NCBI GenBank assembly: GCA_024279945.1
Contig: JAJRRA010000049.1
Span: forward strand, 1 to 64,000
Direction: 5' to 3'
Origin: Gammaproteobacteria bacterium
GTDB lineage: Bacteria; Pseudomonadota; Gammaproteobacteria; Xanthomonadales; SZUA-36
Length of the DNA: 64,000 nt
The translations under genes and the position numbers were made by a program. Within the stretch, counting starts at the first letter, position 1; each line of letters starts with the position of its first letter. The notes beneath the pieces are model-generated. The model ran no database searches and was not told the origin of the DNA. It saw nothing but the letters and a program-made list of their open reading frames with translations. Below are positions 9,322 through 17,586 of the stretch, one piece after another.

Positions 9322-10157
9322 TGAGCCCGCACGGCAAGCCAGTGTTCCGCCGGTTTGTTCCGGCATGCCTGTTGCTGGTGGGGCTGTTGGCCCTGTTGCT
9401 GGTTTCCTGTTCCGGTGAACAAAAAAAGCAGGCTGATGGCCCCTCCACCCGTGATATCAAGGCTAGTGAGGTCAAGGATGCGGTTCCGCGTGCAGAACCG
9501 CTGGCGCGATACGGTAACCATTCTCCATACGAGGTTTTTGGCAAGAAGTACACCGTGATGCAAAGCAGCAGGGGATATCACGAACGCGGCGTGGCTTCCT
9601 GGTACGGAAGTAAATTTCACGGACGGCGTACCTCCAGCGGGGAGCCTTACGATATGCACCTGGCCACCGCTGCGCACAAGTCGCTTCCCTTGCCTACCTA
9701 TGCCGAAGTCACCAACCTGGACAATGGCCGCAAGGTTATCGTCAAAATCAATGATCGCGGACCATTCAAGAGCGGTCGCCTGATTGATCTGTCCTACGGA
9801 GCCGCACTGCGGCTGGGCATGATTTCCACCGGTACGGCGCGGGTTGATGTGCGAGTAATTGATGTTGACTCCGATGCGGGTGGACAAACCATTGCCGTTG
9901 CCGGCATTGATACTGAAAACGATGCGGGAAGCATCGGTAAGACCTGGCTGCAAGCCGGGGCGTATGGCCGGCGTGAAGGGGCAGAGGAACTCGCCAGGCA
10001 GTTGGAGCAGGCCAATGTATCCCCGGTTTCCATTCACAATACGGATCAGCTCTTCCGGGTCTGGCTGGGGCCCTATGTGAGCTCAATCGAGTTAGAATCA
10101 GTCATTGCCCGGGTCATTGAACTTGGTTTCGAGCGCCCGCACAGGGTGAAGCACTGA
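9321..10157 (+). CDS. rlpA: Septal/sidewall RlpA family lytic transglycosylase lipoprotein
   Basis: The N-terminal hydrophobic segment ends in LLVSC (Cys30), a good lipobox, so the mature protein is a lipoprotein. The central double-psi beta-barrel (about 88-180) includes GVASWYGSKFHGRRTSSGE and the KINDRGPF motif with the catalytic Asp. A C-terminal SPOR domain (about 208-277) should bind denuded glycans. RlpA in Pseudomonas cleaves such glycans. It follows mltB with a one-base overlap and precedes dacA. Confidence 0.95.
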   Translation: MSPHGKPVFRRFVPACLLLVGLLALLLVSCSGEQKKQADGPSTRDIKASEVKDAVPRAEPLARYGNHSPYEVFGKKYTVMQSSRGYHERGVASWYGSKFHGRRTSSGEPYDMHLATAAHKSLPLPTYAEVTNLDNGRKVIVKINDRGPFKSGRLIDLSYGAALRLGMISTGTARVDVRVIDVDSDAGGQTIAVAGIDTENDAGSIGKTWLQAGAYGRREGAEELARQLEQANVSPVSIHNTDQLFRVWLGPYVSSIELESVIARVIELGFERPHRVKH

Positions 10158-10174
10158 AGGAATATAGTATAAAC

Positions 10175-11365
10175 ATGAAAAACAACTTTCTCATCGCACT
10201 TGTTCTGGCCGGTTTTGTCACCCTGGCATTTGCACAGACACCGGTACCCGACAAGCCATCACCCAGGGCGGGGGCACGGCCGGTACCTGCCGCGCCGCAG
10301 CTTGGCGCCAAAAGCTACCTGTTAATGGACTTCAACAGCGGGCAAATCCTGGTTGAACATAACGCGGACCTGCAGGTGGAACCCGCCAGCATAACCAAGC
10401 TCATGACATCCTACGTGGTGTTCAAAGAACTTGCCGAGGGAAATATCACCCTGGAAGACACCGTGCCGGTGAGTGAAAAAGCCTGGCGAACCGGTGGTTC
10501 ACGCATGTTTATTGAGCCCGGTATGCAGGTCACCGTTGAAGAATTGATCAAGGGTATGGTGATCCAGTCCGGGAATGATGCCAGTGTGGCCCTGGCTGAG
10601 TACGTTGCAGGCAGCGAAGACGCCTTTGCCGGCTTGATGAACCACTATGCCGAATTGCTCGGTATGAGCGGCACTTCCTTCAGGAACTCCACCGGACTGC
10701 CTGATCCGGAGCACTACACCACGGCGCGGGATATTGTACGGCTCAGCGCGGCCATTATTCGTGAATTTCCAGAGTACTACGCATGGTATTCGGAAAAAGA
10801 ATATACCTTCAACAACATTCGGCAACACAATCGCAATACCCTGCTGTGGCGAGACCCTGCGATCGATGGCCTCAAAACCGGCCATACCCAGTCAGCCGGC
10901 TATTGCCTGGCGGCCTCAGCCAAGCGTGATGGTATGCGGCTGATCAGCGCAGTGATGGGTTCCTCTTCGGAGACCAGCCGTGCCAGCGAAAGCCAGGCTT
11001 TGCTGAATTACGGTTTTCGTTTTTTCGAAACCGTGCAACTGTACCAGGCAGGGCAGGAACTGGCGCGTGGTCATGTATGGAAAGGGCTGACCGAAGAAGT
11101 CACACTGGGTCTGCAAGATCCTTTATTCGTTACCATTCCTCGTGGACGTTACGATGACCTTGATGCACAGATCGAAATGCAACCGGTGTTGAGCGCACCG
11201 CTCGCTGCGGGTGTCACGGTGGGCAAAATCACGGTTCAACTGGGTGAAGACCTGGTTGCAAGCCGTGACCTGGTGACGCTCAGTGCGGTAGAAGAGGCCG
11301 GTTTTTTTGGCCGGTCCTGGGATAGCCTGCGCCTTTGGATTGACAGTTTCTTCGAAGATGGTTGA
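10175..11365 (+). CDS. dacA: D-alanyl-D-alanine carboxypeptidase (PBP5/6 type)
   Basis: This periplasmic enzyme trims the terminal D-Ala of pentapeptides. It has a signal peptide (to about residue 20, LAFAQ), the SxxK motif in PASITKLMTS (Ser near 71), SGN near 131 and KTGHTQSAG near 234. The C-terminal beta domain ends in an amphipathic helix (SWDSLRLWIDSFF) that would anchor it to the inner membrane. The length of 396 is normal. Its stop overlaps the next start by 8 bases. Confidence 0.96.
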   Translation: MKNNFLIALVLAGFVTLAFAQTPVPDKPSPRAGARPVPAAPQLGAKSYLLMDFNSGQILVEHNADLQVEPASITKLMTSYVVFKELAEGNITLEDTVPVSEKAWRTGGSRMFIEPGMQVTVEELIKGMVIQSGNDASVALAEYVAGSEDAFAGLMNHYAELLGMSGTSFRNSTGLPDPEHYTTARDIVRLSAAIIREFPEYYAWYSEKEYTFNNIRQHNRNTLLWRDPAIDGLKTGHTQSAGYCLAASAKRDGMRLISAVMGSSSETSRASESQALLNYGFRFFETVQLYQAGQELARGHVWKGLTEEVTLGLQDPLFVTIPRGRYDDLDAQIEMQPVLSAPLAAGVTVGKITVQLGEDLVASRDLVTLSAVEEAGFFGRSWDSLRLWIDSFFEDG

Positions 11366-11630
11366 TGACAGCGAGCTTTCCCTGCTGGAATTTCCCTGCC
11401 GCTTCCCGATCAAGGCAATGGGGCGGCAGAGTGAGGAATTTGAAGCGCTGGTCAGTGCAATAGTGACCCGCCACGCACAATTGTGGCCGGATGAACCGGT
11501 TCGCTCCGTTCCCAGCAAGGCAGGAAATTTCGTTTCCGTCACCGCCACGGTGGAGGCACGGTCCAGGGTGCAGTTGGATGCTATTTACCAGGATTTGACC
11601 GATTGTGAACTGGTGCTGATGGCGCTCTGA
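11358..11630 (+). CDS. ybeD: YbeD/DUF493 family protein
   Basis: This small 90-residue protein has an LLEFPCRFPIKAMG start and an ACT-like ferredoxin fold expected from the DUF493 family. It sits between dacA and lipB as in many gammaproteobacteria. The biochemical role is unknown, though conserved linkage to lipB suggests a link with lipoylation or envelope regulation. The ATG inside the dacA end (MVDDSELSLL) is chosen over the frame's first codon because only from there does the protein look like YbeD. Confidence 0.9.
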   Translation: MVDDSELSLLEFPCRFPIKAMGRQSEEFEALVSAIVTRHAQLWPDEPVRSVPSKAGNFVSVTATVEARSRVQLDAIYQDLTDCELVLMAL

Positions 11631-11651
11631 ATTTCGGACTGGTCCAAGATT

Positions 11652-12302
11652 ATGTCTGCCTTCAATTCAGCTTCAAAACACCTGCTGGTGCGACAGCTTG
11701 GGCTCGCTGATTATGTGCCGGTCTGGCATGCCATGCAGGATTTCACCGACCGGCGCGATGAAAATACGGTTGATGAACTTTGGCTGGTGCAGCATCCACC
11801 GGTTTTCACCCAGGGGCAGGCCGGAAAAGCTGAGCATGTGTTGGCGCCCGGCGATATCCCTGTAGTCCAGGTCGACCGGGGTGGGCAGGTGACCTATCAC
11901 GGTCCCGGCCAGATCGTCGCTTACCCACTGATTGACCTGCGCCGCGGTGGCATGGGTGTTCGTGCATTCGTCACTGCCATCGAGGAATCCATCATTCATG
12001 TGCTGCGTAAGTACGGTGTCATCGGTCAGCGACTTAAGGGAGCGCCGGGAATTTATGTTGATGGGGAAAAAATTGCATCGCTTGGCTTGCGCATACGGCA
12101 GGGGCGAAGTTTTCACGGCCTGGCATTCAATATTGACATGGATCTGGAACCTTTCCAGAGAATCAACCCCTGTGGTTACGAGGGGCTTGTGGTCACCCAG
12201 CTCAAGGCATTTTCATCCTTTGTGTATGGTGAAGTTGAGAGTCATTTGGTGGACAGTATTGCCACACAACTGGGCTACAGTGAAGTCACCGGAAACATCT
12301 GA
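11652..12302 (+). CDS. lipB: Lipoyl(octanoyl) transferase LipB
   Basis: LipB moves octanoate from acyl carrier protein to lipoyl domains of 2-oxoacid dehydrogenases and the glycine cleavage H protein. The 216-residue product has [20 protein letters not shown], the catalytic Lys in [10 protein letters not shown] (near 138) and the catalytic Cys in INPCGY (near 174). It is followed by the tandem repeat and then lipA, the next enzyme of the same pathway. Confidence 0.96.
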   Translation: MSAFNSASKHLLVRQLGLADYVPVWHAMQDFTDRRDENTVDELWLVQHPPVFTQGQAGKAEHVLAPGDIPVVQVDRGGQVTYHGPGQIVAYPLIDLRRGGMGVRAFVTAIEESIIHVLRKYGVIGQRLKGAPGIYVDGEKIASLGLRIRQGRSFHGLAFNIDMDLEPFQRINPCGYEGLVVTQLKAFSSFVYGEVESHLVDSIATQLGYSEVTGNI

Positions 12303-12310
12303 TCAATTTC

Positions 12311-12414
12311 GGATCGGCGTAGTCATCCCCCCGTCATTCCGGATCGGAGCAGCCATCCCCCCGTCATTCCGGATCGGAGTAGCCATCCCCCCGTCATTCC
12401 GGATCGGAGTAGCC
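12311..12414. repeat. 30-bp tandem repeat, 3.5 copies
   Basis: Units begin at 12311, 12341, 12371 and 12401 with an exact 30-base period. Each starts GGATCGG and contains CATCCCCCCGTCATTCC; only a few bases differ between copies. It lies in the lipB-lipA gap and has no spacers, so it is not a CRISPR. The CGTCATTCCGG portion resembles dispersed extragenic repeats of proteobacteria, suggesting expansion of such an element. Confidence 0.9.
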
Positions 12415-12418
12415 GCAT

Positions 12419-12477
12419 CCGGAATCCAGGTGCTATGATTCAATCGCTTACTGGATTCCGGCATTTGCCGGAATGAC
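12419..12477. repeat. Inverted-repeat element containing the lipA start codon
   Basis: CCGGAATCCAG (12419-12429) is an exact inverted copy of CTGGATTCCGG (12451-12461). A short CCGG-CATTTG-CCGG hairpin follows (12458-12471), then AATGACC. This resembles a small extragenic palindromic element. The ATG in its last arm (12473-12475) is the first start codon of the lipA frame, so the element may supply or mask the lipA start. Confidence 0.6.
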
Positions 12478-13507
12478 CGAACATCAGCAATTAATTACGG
12501 AATTTAATTTGGAACAGGATGATAAACAGGCCGACAGGATAACCATACGCGTCGGTGGCATAAAAGAACTGGGTGCCGAGAAAATGGCGCGCAATACTGC
12601 CCGTTTCAACGCCGATGCCCCGCGTTTGCGCAAGCCGCCGTGGATTCGTGTGCGCCTGCCTGCGGGAAATGCCGTGGCGGACCTGAAATCAAAACTCCGG
12701 AACCGGGAGTTGGTCACGGTATGCGAGGAGGCAACCTGTCCCAACATCCACGAATGTTTTTCCAAAGGTACGGCCACGTTTATGATCCTGGGTGAAGTCT
12801 GCACGCGGCGCTGTTCCTTCTGTGACGTGGCTCATGGCCGTCCCTTGCCACCAGATGAACAAGAACCTGAGCGGCTGGCTAGAACCATTGGTGAAATGAA
12901 CTTGAAATATGTAGTGATCACTTCAGTGGATCGCGATGACCTCAGGGATGGCGGTGCGGGGCATTTTGCCGCCTGTATCGATCGGATTCGCGAAGTAAAT
13001 CCGGATGTTCAGGTAGAAATCCTGGTGCCGGATTTTCGCGGCCGGGGAAAAATCGAAAGGGCGCTGGAAATCCTGTCTGCGTCTCCTCCGGATGTTTTTA
13101 ATCATAATCTCGAAACAGTGGAATCCCTGTACCGCAATGTCCGCCCCGGAGCGGACTACCAGTGGTCGCTGGACCTGCTGGCCCGGTTCAAACAACAGCA
13201 GCCGGATATACGCACCAAGTCGGGCATCATGCTGGGCCTCGGTGAAAGCCGGGAGCAGGTTGAACAGGTCCTCAGGGATCTGCGGGACCATCAGGTTGAC
13301 ATGATCACCATTGGTCAGTATCTGCAACCCACCGCGCATCACCACCCGGTGATCCGCTACTGGACGCCCGAAGAATATGAATATCTGGCTGAATTTGGCT
13401 ACGGACTCGGATTCGCACACATGGCAAGTGCACCACTGGTGAGGTCATCCTACCACGCCGACCTGATGGCCAAAGAATCCGGCTTGCTGAGCGAGAAAAG
13501 ATCGTAA
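12473..13507 (+). CDS. lipA: Lipoyl synthase LipA (radical SAM)
   Basis: LipA inserts sulfur at C6 and C8 of the octanoyl group. The auxiliary 4Fe-4S cysteines are in [12 protein letters not shown] (from about 84) and the radical SAM cluster is in [13 protein letters not shown] (from about 110). The C-terminal RSSYHAD supplies the conserved Ser ligand. [14 protein letters not shown] upstream of the core aligns with the start of other LipA proteins, so a start before residue 40 is needed. The ATG at 12473 is the only ATG that fits, although no good ribosome site precedes it. Confidence 0.95.
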   Translation: MTEHQQLITEFNLEQDDKQADRITIRVGGIKELGAEKMARNTARFNADAPRLRKPPWIRVRLPAGNAVADLKSKLRNRELVTVCEEATCPNIHECFSKGTATFMILGEVCTRRCSFCDVAHGRPLPPDEQEPERLARTIGEMNLKYVVITSVDRDDLRDGGAGHFAACIDRIREVNPDVQVEILVPDFRGRGKIERALEILSASPPDVFNHNLETVESLYRNVRPGADYQWSLDLLARFKQQQPDIRTKSGIMLGLGESREQVEQVLRDLRDHQVDMITIGQYLQPTAHHHPVIRYWTPEEYEYLAEFGYGLGFAHMASAPLVRSSYHADLMAKESGLLSEKRS

Positions 13508-13639
13508 TTTGGTCCCCATTATTGCTGGATTTTGAACCTGTGCATTGAATTTCTTGTCTGAAACATGCATTAATAGGGGCTCCCACACGCATCCCGGTGC
13601 TCAAGAGGGTGGTTTCCCGTTTATACCAGGAGTTTAGAA

Positions 13640-15880
13640 GTGAGACGAATATCGATTCTGATTGTATTGTTGCTGGTCAGTTTTCCGGCCCTGGCGGCAG
13701 TGGATGCGGATGCGTCACTGGGCCTCAAACCCAGCATAGACCAACGCTACGCTACCAACCTGGCGACCAAGTTTCTGACCAACTGGCATTATAAGAGTAC
13801 CCGCCTGGATGATGAGCTTTCGAGTAAAATATTTGATGGATACCTCAAGCTCCTGGATCCCAATAAGGTATATTTTCTGAAAACAGATATCGATGGATTT
13901 GAGCGCTATCGAAACAATCTGGATGATGCGCTTCGGCATTCTGATCTGTTGCCGGCTTATGACATATTCAATGTCTATGTGGACCGTGTCAGGCAGCGGG
14001 CCGATTATTCCCGTTCGCGCGTAAAACAGCCATTTGATTTCACCATAGATGAGTATTATCCATTCGATCGGGAGGATGCTGACTGGGCTCAGAACACGGA
14101 AGAACTGGATGAGTTGTGGCGTTTGCGCGTCAAGAATGATTACCTCCGGCTGAAGTTGACCGACAAGGACGGCGAGGCCATAGAAGAAACATTGACTGAA
14201 CGTTATGACAACCTGGAACGCAGAATTAATGAGCTCAACGCCGAAGATGTGTTCCAGTTTTTCATGAATGCTTTTGCCCAGTCCATTGAACCACATACCG
14301 CTTACCTTTCTCCCCGGTCTTCCGAGAATTTTGAAATCTCGATGAAGCTGTCACTGGAAGGTATCGGCGCCCTGCTGGGGCGGGAGAATGAGTACACGAC
14401 GATTTCAAGAGTTGTAGCGGGTGGCCCTGCTGCACAGGATGGACGCCTCAAAGCCGGCGACCGAATCACTGCAGTTGGCCAGGGCCGGAACGGCAAGATG
14501 GTTGACGTCATTGGCTGGCGTATTGACGATGTTGTGGATCTGATCCGTGGCCCCAAGGACACGGTGGTGCGTCTCGAAGTCCTGCCGGAGGATGTGAGCA
14601 TCAGTGGTCCCACCAGCACCATCGACATCGTTCGTAATGAGGTCAAGCTGGAAGAACAGGCGGCCAAGAGCAAAATCATTGAACTTCCGCTGCATGGCTC
14701 TGCGGATGGGGATTCTGCGGAAGGCTCCGATGAAGAAGTGATCAAGATTGGTGTGATTGACTTGCCGGTTTTCTATCTTGATTTTGCCGGCCGGGCACAA
14801 AACAAGCCCGATTACCGTTCCAGTACCCGTGACGTTCACAAACTGATCGTGGAGCTTGAAGAACAGGGTGTGAAGGGAATCGTGGTTGACCTGCGCAATA
14901 ACGGCGGCGGGTCTTTACTCGAAGCAACAACGCTTACCGGCCTTTTCATTGACAAGGGGCCGGTGGTTCAGGTGCGCAATTCCAGCGGCCGTATTTCCCT
15001 GGAAGAGGATGTTGATCCGGGCATGGCCTGGGACGGGCCACTGGCCGTACTGGTCAACCGCTACAGTGCTTCGGCATCAGAAATTTTTGCGGCCGCCATC
15101 CAGGATTATGGCCGTGGACTGGTCATTGGGGAACCTACCTTCGGCAAAGGCACGGTGCAAAGTTTGCTGGACCTGGATGATTATGCACCTTCGGACACGC
15201 CGGACATGGGCCAACTGAAAATTACCATGGCCCAGTTCTTCCGCGTCAATGGCGGCTCCACACAAAACCGGGGAGTCGTGCCGGATATCCGTTTCCCATC
15301 GGCCGGTGATCCGGAGAAATACGGGGAGCGCTCCTATGACAACGCACTACCGTGGACCAGCATCGACCCTGCTCGATACGCCCCCAGCGGCGACCTGGAT
15401 CACATGGTGGTCGTGGCCGACAACCGTTACAAAGACCGCGTGGGTGAGAATCAGGAGTTCAACTGGTTGCTCAGCGACATTGATGATTACAACATTCATT
15501 CAAATGAAAAAAAGGTTTCCCTTCTGGAATCCGTTGCCCGTGAGAAAATGGCGGAAGAAGAGGCCAGGCGTGCCGAACGTAAAGCCAAGCGTCAACTCCT
15601 CAATCCCGAGTTGACTGAGGAAACTTCGTTGGTTGAAGCTTCAGGTTCGGAATCCTCCAGTGAGTCTGTCGATGTTGATGCCAAGCCTGGCGATGAAGTC
15701 GGCAATGATGTAGACGGTGATGAGGAAGACAGCGATGAGGAAGAGAGGCCCGATTTCCTGCTACGTGAAGCTGCTCGGATTGTGGCGGACGTGGCCGAAC
15801 TGGAGTCAAACCGGGAATTACTGGAGCGCCGGTTCTCCCAATTAAGCGCCGAGGCTCCGGAGCATCAAAAAATCAATTGA
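13640..15880 (+). CDS. prc: Tail-specific (C-terminal processing) protease Prc
   Basis: This periplasmic S41A serine protease degrades proteins with non-polar C-termini and trims cell-wall enzymes. The GTG at 13640, behind an AGGAG, starts a signal peptide (ISILIVLLLVSFPALAAV). A PDZ domain (about 235-320) precedes the catalytic domain, with Ser in RYSASASEIFAAA (near 475) and Lys in TFGKGTVQS (near 501). The tail-specific protease C-terminal domain follows. Two acidic inserts (near 355 and 670-710, rich in Glu, Asp and Ser) make it longer (746) than E. coli Prc. Confidence 0.96.
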   Translation: MRRISILIVLLLVSFPALAAVDADASLGLKPSIDQRYATNLATKFLTNWHYKSTRLDDELSSKIFDGYLKLLDPNKVYFLKTDIDGFERYRNNLDDALRHSDLLPAYDIFNVYVDRVRQRADYSRSRVKQPFDFTIDEYYPFDREDADWAQNTEELDELWRLRVKNDYLRLKLTDKDGEAIEETLTERYDNLERRINELNAEDVFQFFMNAFAQSIEPHTAYLSPRSSENFEISMKLSLEGIGALLGRENEYTTISRVVAGGPAAQDGRLKAGDRITAVGQGRNGKMVDVIGWRIDDVVDLIRGPKDTVVRLEVLPEDVSISGPTSTIDIVRNEVKLEEQAAKSKIIELPLHGSADGDSAEGSDEEVIKIGVIDLPVFYLDFAGRAQNKPDYRSSTRDVHKLIVELEEQGVKGIVVDLRNNGGGSLLEATTLTGLFIDKGPVVQVRNSSGRISLEEDVDPGMAWDGPLAVLVNRYSASASEIFAAAIQDYGRGLVIGEPTFGKGTVQSLLDLDDYAPSDTPDMGQLKITMAQFFRVNGGSTQNRGVVPDIRFPSAGDPEKYGERSYDNALPWTSIDPARYAPSGDLDHMVVVADNRYKDRVGENQEFNWLLSDIDDYNIHSNEKKVSLLESVAREKMAEEEARRAERKAKRQLLNPELTEETSLVEASGSESSSESVDVDAKPGDEVGNDVDGDEEDSDEEERPDFLLREAARIVADVAELESNRELLERRFSQLSAEAPEHQKIN

Positions 15881-15911
15881 TTGATCTGGTTTTCTAACAT
15901 CCCCCGCTTAT

Positions 15912-15938
15912 AAAAAAACGGGCCACCGAAGTGGCCCG
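15912..15938 (-). terminator. Intrinsic terminator of the porin gene
   Basis: The stem CGGGCCAC/GTGGCCCG (15919-15926, 15931-15938) closes a CGAA loop. On the minus strand it is followed by seven T (15912-15918), the form expected for the porin transcript. It lies between convergent prc and the porin gene. A weaker T run on the plus side (15951-15955) could let it serve prc too. Confidence 0.85.
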
Positions 15939-15982
15939 ATAGAATTCCGGTTTTTCGTAAAGACAACCGGTATTGTTAACGC

Positions 15983-17365
15983 TCAGTAGTAATACTTGGC
16001 TGAGAACTGTACGCGGGTCAAATTACCGTCTGCACCCGTTTCAATTTCCCGGTTGGCCACCATGAATTCGACACCGAAATCAAGTTTGGGCTGCGGGCGG
16101 TAGATAAAGTTAATGCGAACACTGGCAATGTCCTTGCTCACACCCATCCCGGTCAGGGAAGTATCATTGGCTATCGCCAGGTAACTGGGCGTGATGTTGG
16201 TGCGCCATTTGTCACTCCAGTAGTGGCGGTAGGAGACATAGGCACCCCAGACACTAATGGTGTGCAGTTTGCCATTGGCATCCAGCACCGCGCCATTACT
16301 CGCATTCAGGCCGATGTAGCGACCCAGGCCATCACCCAGGCTGGCCATCCACATGATGTCATCCTTTGCACCAACCTTGTGTTTTCCGGCCAGGCTGACG
16401 CCCCAGGCTGTGGTGTTGTCGTCAATCCCCACTGCTTTATTGGTATAGGACAGTTGCCGCAACATAACGGCGGCGCTGAAGTTCCCCCAGTCGCCTTTAA
16501 GATTGTAACGTGCTACCAGATCGGGTACCTGGCTATCGTCAGCAACGATACGGCCACCTCCACCGTAGGGAGTGATCGTTGATTGCGGGTTTTCCGCAGC
16601 GAACATCCACGGGCCGGAAGTGTAGCGAACCTGGAGTTGACGTCCAAACAGACTGCCATCGGCCGGTCCGACAAAATCCAGATTATCCGGGTTCGTGCCC
16701 ACATTGTAGAAAGTCTGCCAGGTCTGGCCAAACAGCCATTTGTTATAGGTCACGAAAGCATGTCGCATCCTTGGATTCCAGGAATTTGAGATACGCTCAT
16801 CACCACCTGGGGATAGCTGGAAATCCATTTCAACATAGGTTCCAATCTTTCCACCGTTATCCAGGGCGTGCGCCGATTTGAAAAATATCCGGGTTTCCGA
16901 AGAGTTGAAGTCCAGGTAGGATTCGCCCGCACCACCGCCAACCGGGGTGACTGAAGGGATATAAAAATCCCTGGCGGCGCTGCCGCCTGCGACCGATCCA
17001 TCGCTGAAATCGCTGTACATGAAGTCCGCCTTGACGAAGCCACCAAACTTGTAGCTGTGTTTATGAACATCCTCTGCTACTGCTGCCTGGTGCTGTGCCA
17101 ATGCCTCTGCGACGCTGGCTTCGCCAAATTTCTGTGCTGTTTCCTCTACTACTTCCAAGGTAATTGCCGGCTCCTGTGCTGCTGCCGGTGGCGCTTCTTT
17201 CTCCTTGTCCAACAGTTGGTGCACCAGGCTTTCGAGTTCGGCAATGCGTGCTTCAAGTTCTTCGACTCTGTCCCCATCCGCAAAGACACTGCCTGACCAG
17301 CTTAAGCTTAAAACAGCTGCGACAGACAGGCTCAGAATGAGCTTCCTCAGTGTTTTTTGGGCCAT
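15983..17365 (-). CDS. DcaP-like trimeric outer-membrane porin
   Basis: This probable outer-membrane channel takes up carboxylates. The 460-residue protein starts at ATG 17365 behind GAGAGG, has a signal peptide ending VFADGD, then a short coiled coil (DRVEELEARIAELESLV, about 32-48) and an Ala/Glu-rich linker. The beta barrel of about 370 residues begins with FGGFVKADFMYSDF and ends in YYY with a terminal aromatic, as barrels require. DcaP homologues transport dicarboxylates in Acinetobacter. Lying divergent from acs supports a role in organic acid supply. An earlier ATG (17404) is less likely. Confidence 0.85.
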   Translation of the reverse strand: MAQKTLRKLILSLSVAAVLSLSWSGSVFADGDRVEELEARIAELESLVHQLLDKEKEAPPAAAQEPAITLEVVEETAQKFGEASVAEALAQHQAAVAEDVHKHSYKFGGFVKADFMYSDFSDGSVAGGSAARDFYIPSVTPVGGGAGESYLDFNSSETRIFFKSAHALDNGGKIGTYVEMDFQLSPGGDERISNSWNPRMRHAFVTYNKWLFGQTWQTFYNVGTNPDNLDFVGPADGSLFGRQLQVRYTSGPWMFAAENPQSTITPYGGGGRIVADDSQVPDLVARYNLKGDWGNFSAAVMLRQLSYTNKAVGIDDNTTAWGVSLAGKHKVGAKDDIMWMASLGDGLGRYIGLNASNGAVLDANGKLHTISVWGAYVSYRHYWSDKWRTNITPSYLAIANDTSLTGMGVSKDIASVRINFIYRPQPKLDFGVEFMVANREIETGADGNLTRVQFSAKYYY

Positions 17366-17423
17366 GATAGCCTCTCCCATTTGAAATGTGTGCAGACGAA
17401 TCATGCGTAAGATCGGGGCAAGG

Positions 17424-17531
17424 GTGTATTAGTCTTTGGTCTAATAAATGCGGAATGATTACACCAAATGCATATCGTTCGTGACACGGTTACCGGGCAG
17501 ACAGGCGGGATTTCGACCAATGTCTAATGGG
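17424..17531. promoter_or_regulatory. Divergent porin/acs control region with inverted GACCAAWGWCTAAT motifs
   Basis: The 221-bp gap between the porin and acs starts contains GACCAAAGACTAAT on the minus strand (17442 down to 17429) and GACCAATGTCTAAT on the plus strand (17515-17528). They agree at 12 of 14 positions. Each faces the gene on its own strand in mirrored orientation. A shorter match, GACTAAAG, lies at 23705-23712 before the symporter operon. CrbR, encoded after acs, is a natural candidate to bind them, but this is inference. Confidence 0.5.
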
Positions 17532-17586
17532 TGCTTCGGTGTTAACAGTGGGAGAATCAGAGGCTGAATCAAGCAAGGTAATTACC

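Noticed and set aside
8332-9366. 344-codon open frame opposite mltB
   Set aside because: It is antisense to a gene with clear catalytic motifs and has no signal of its own.
12311-12414. CRISPR-like array in the lipB-lipA gap
   Set aside because: The 30-base units follow each other with no spacers and no cas genes are near; it is a simple tandem repeat.
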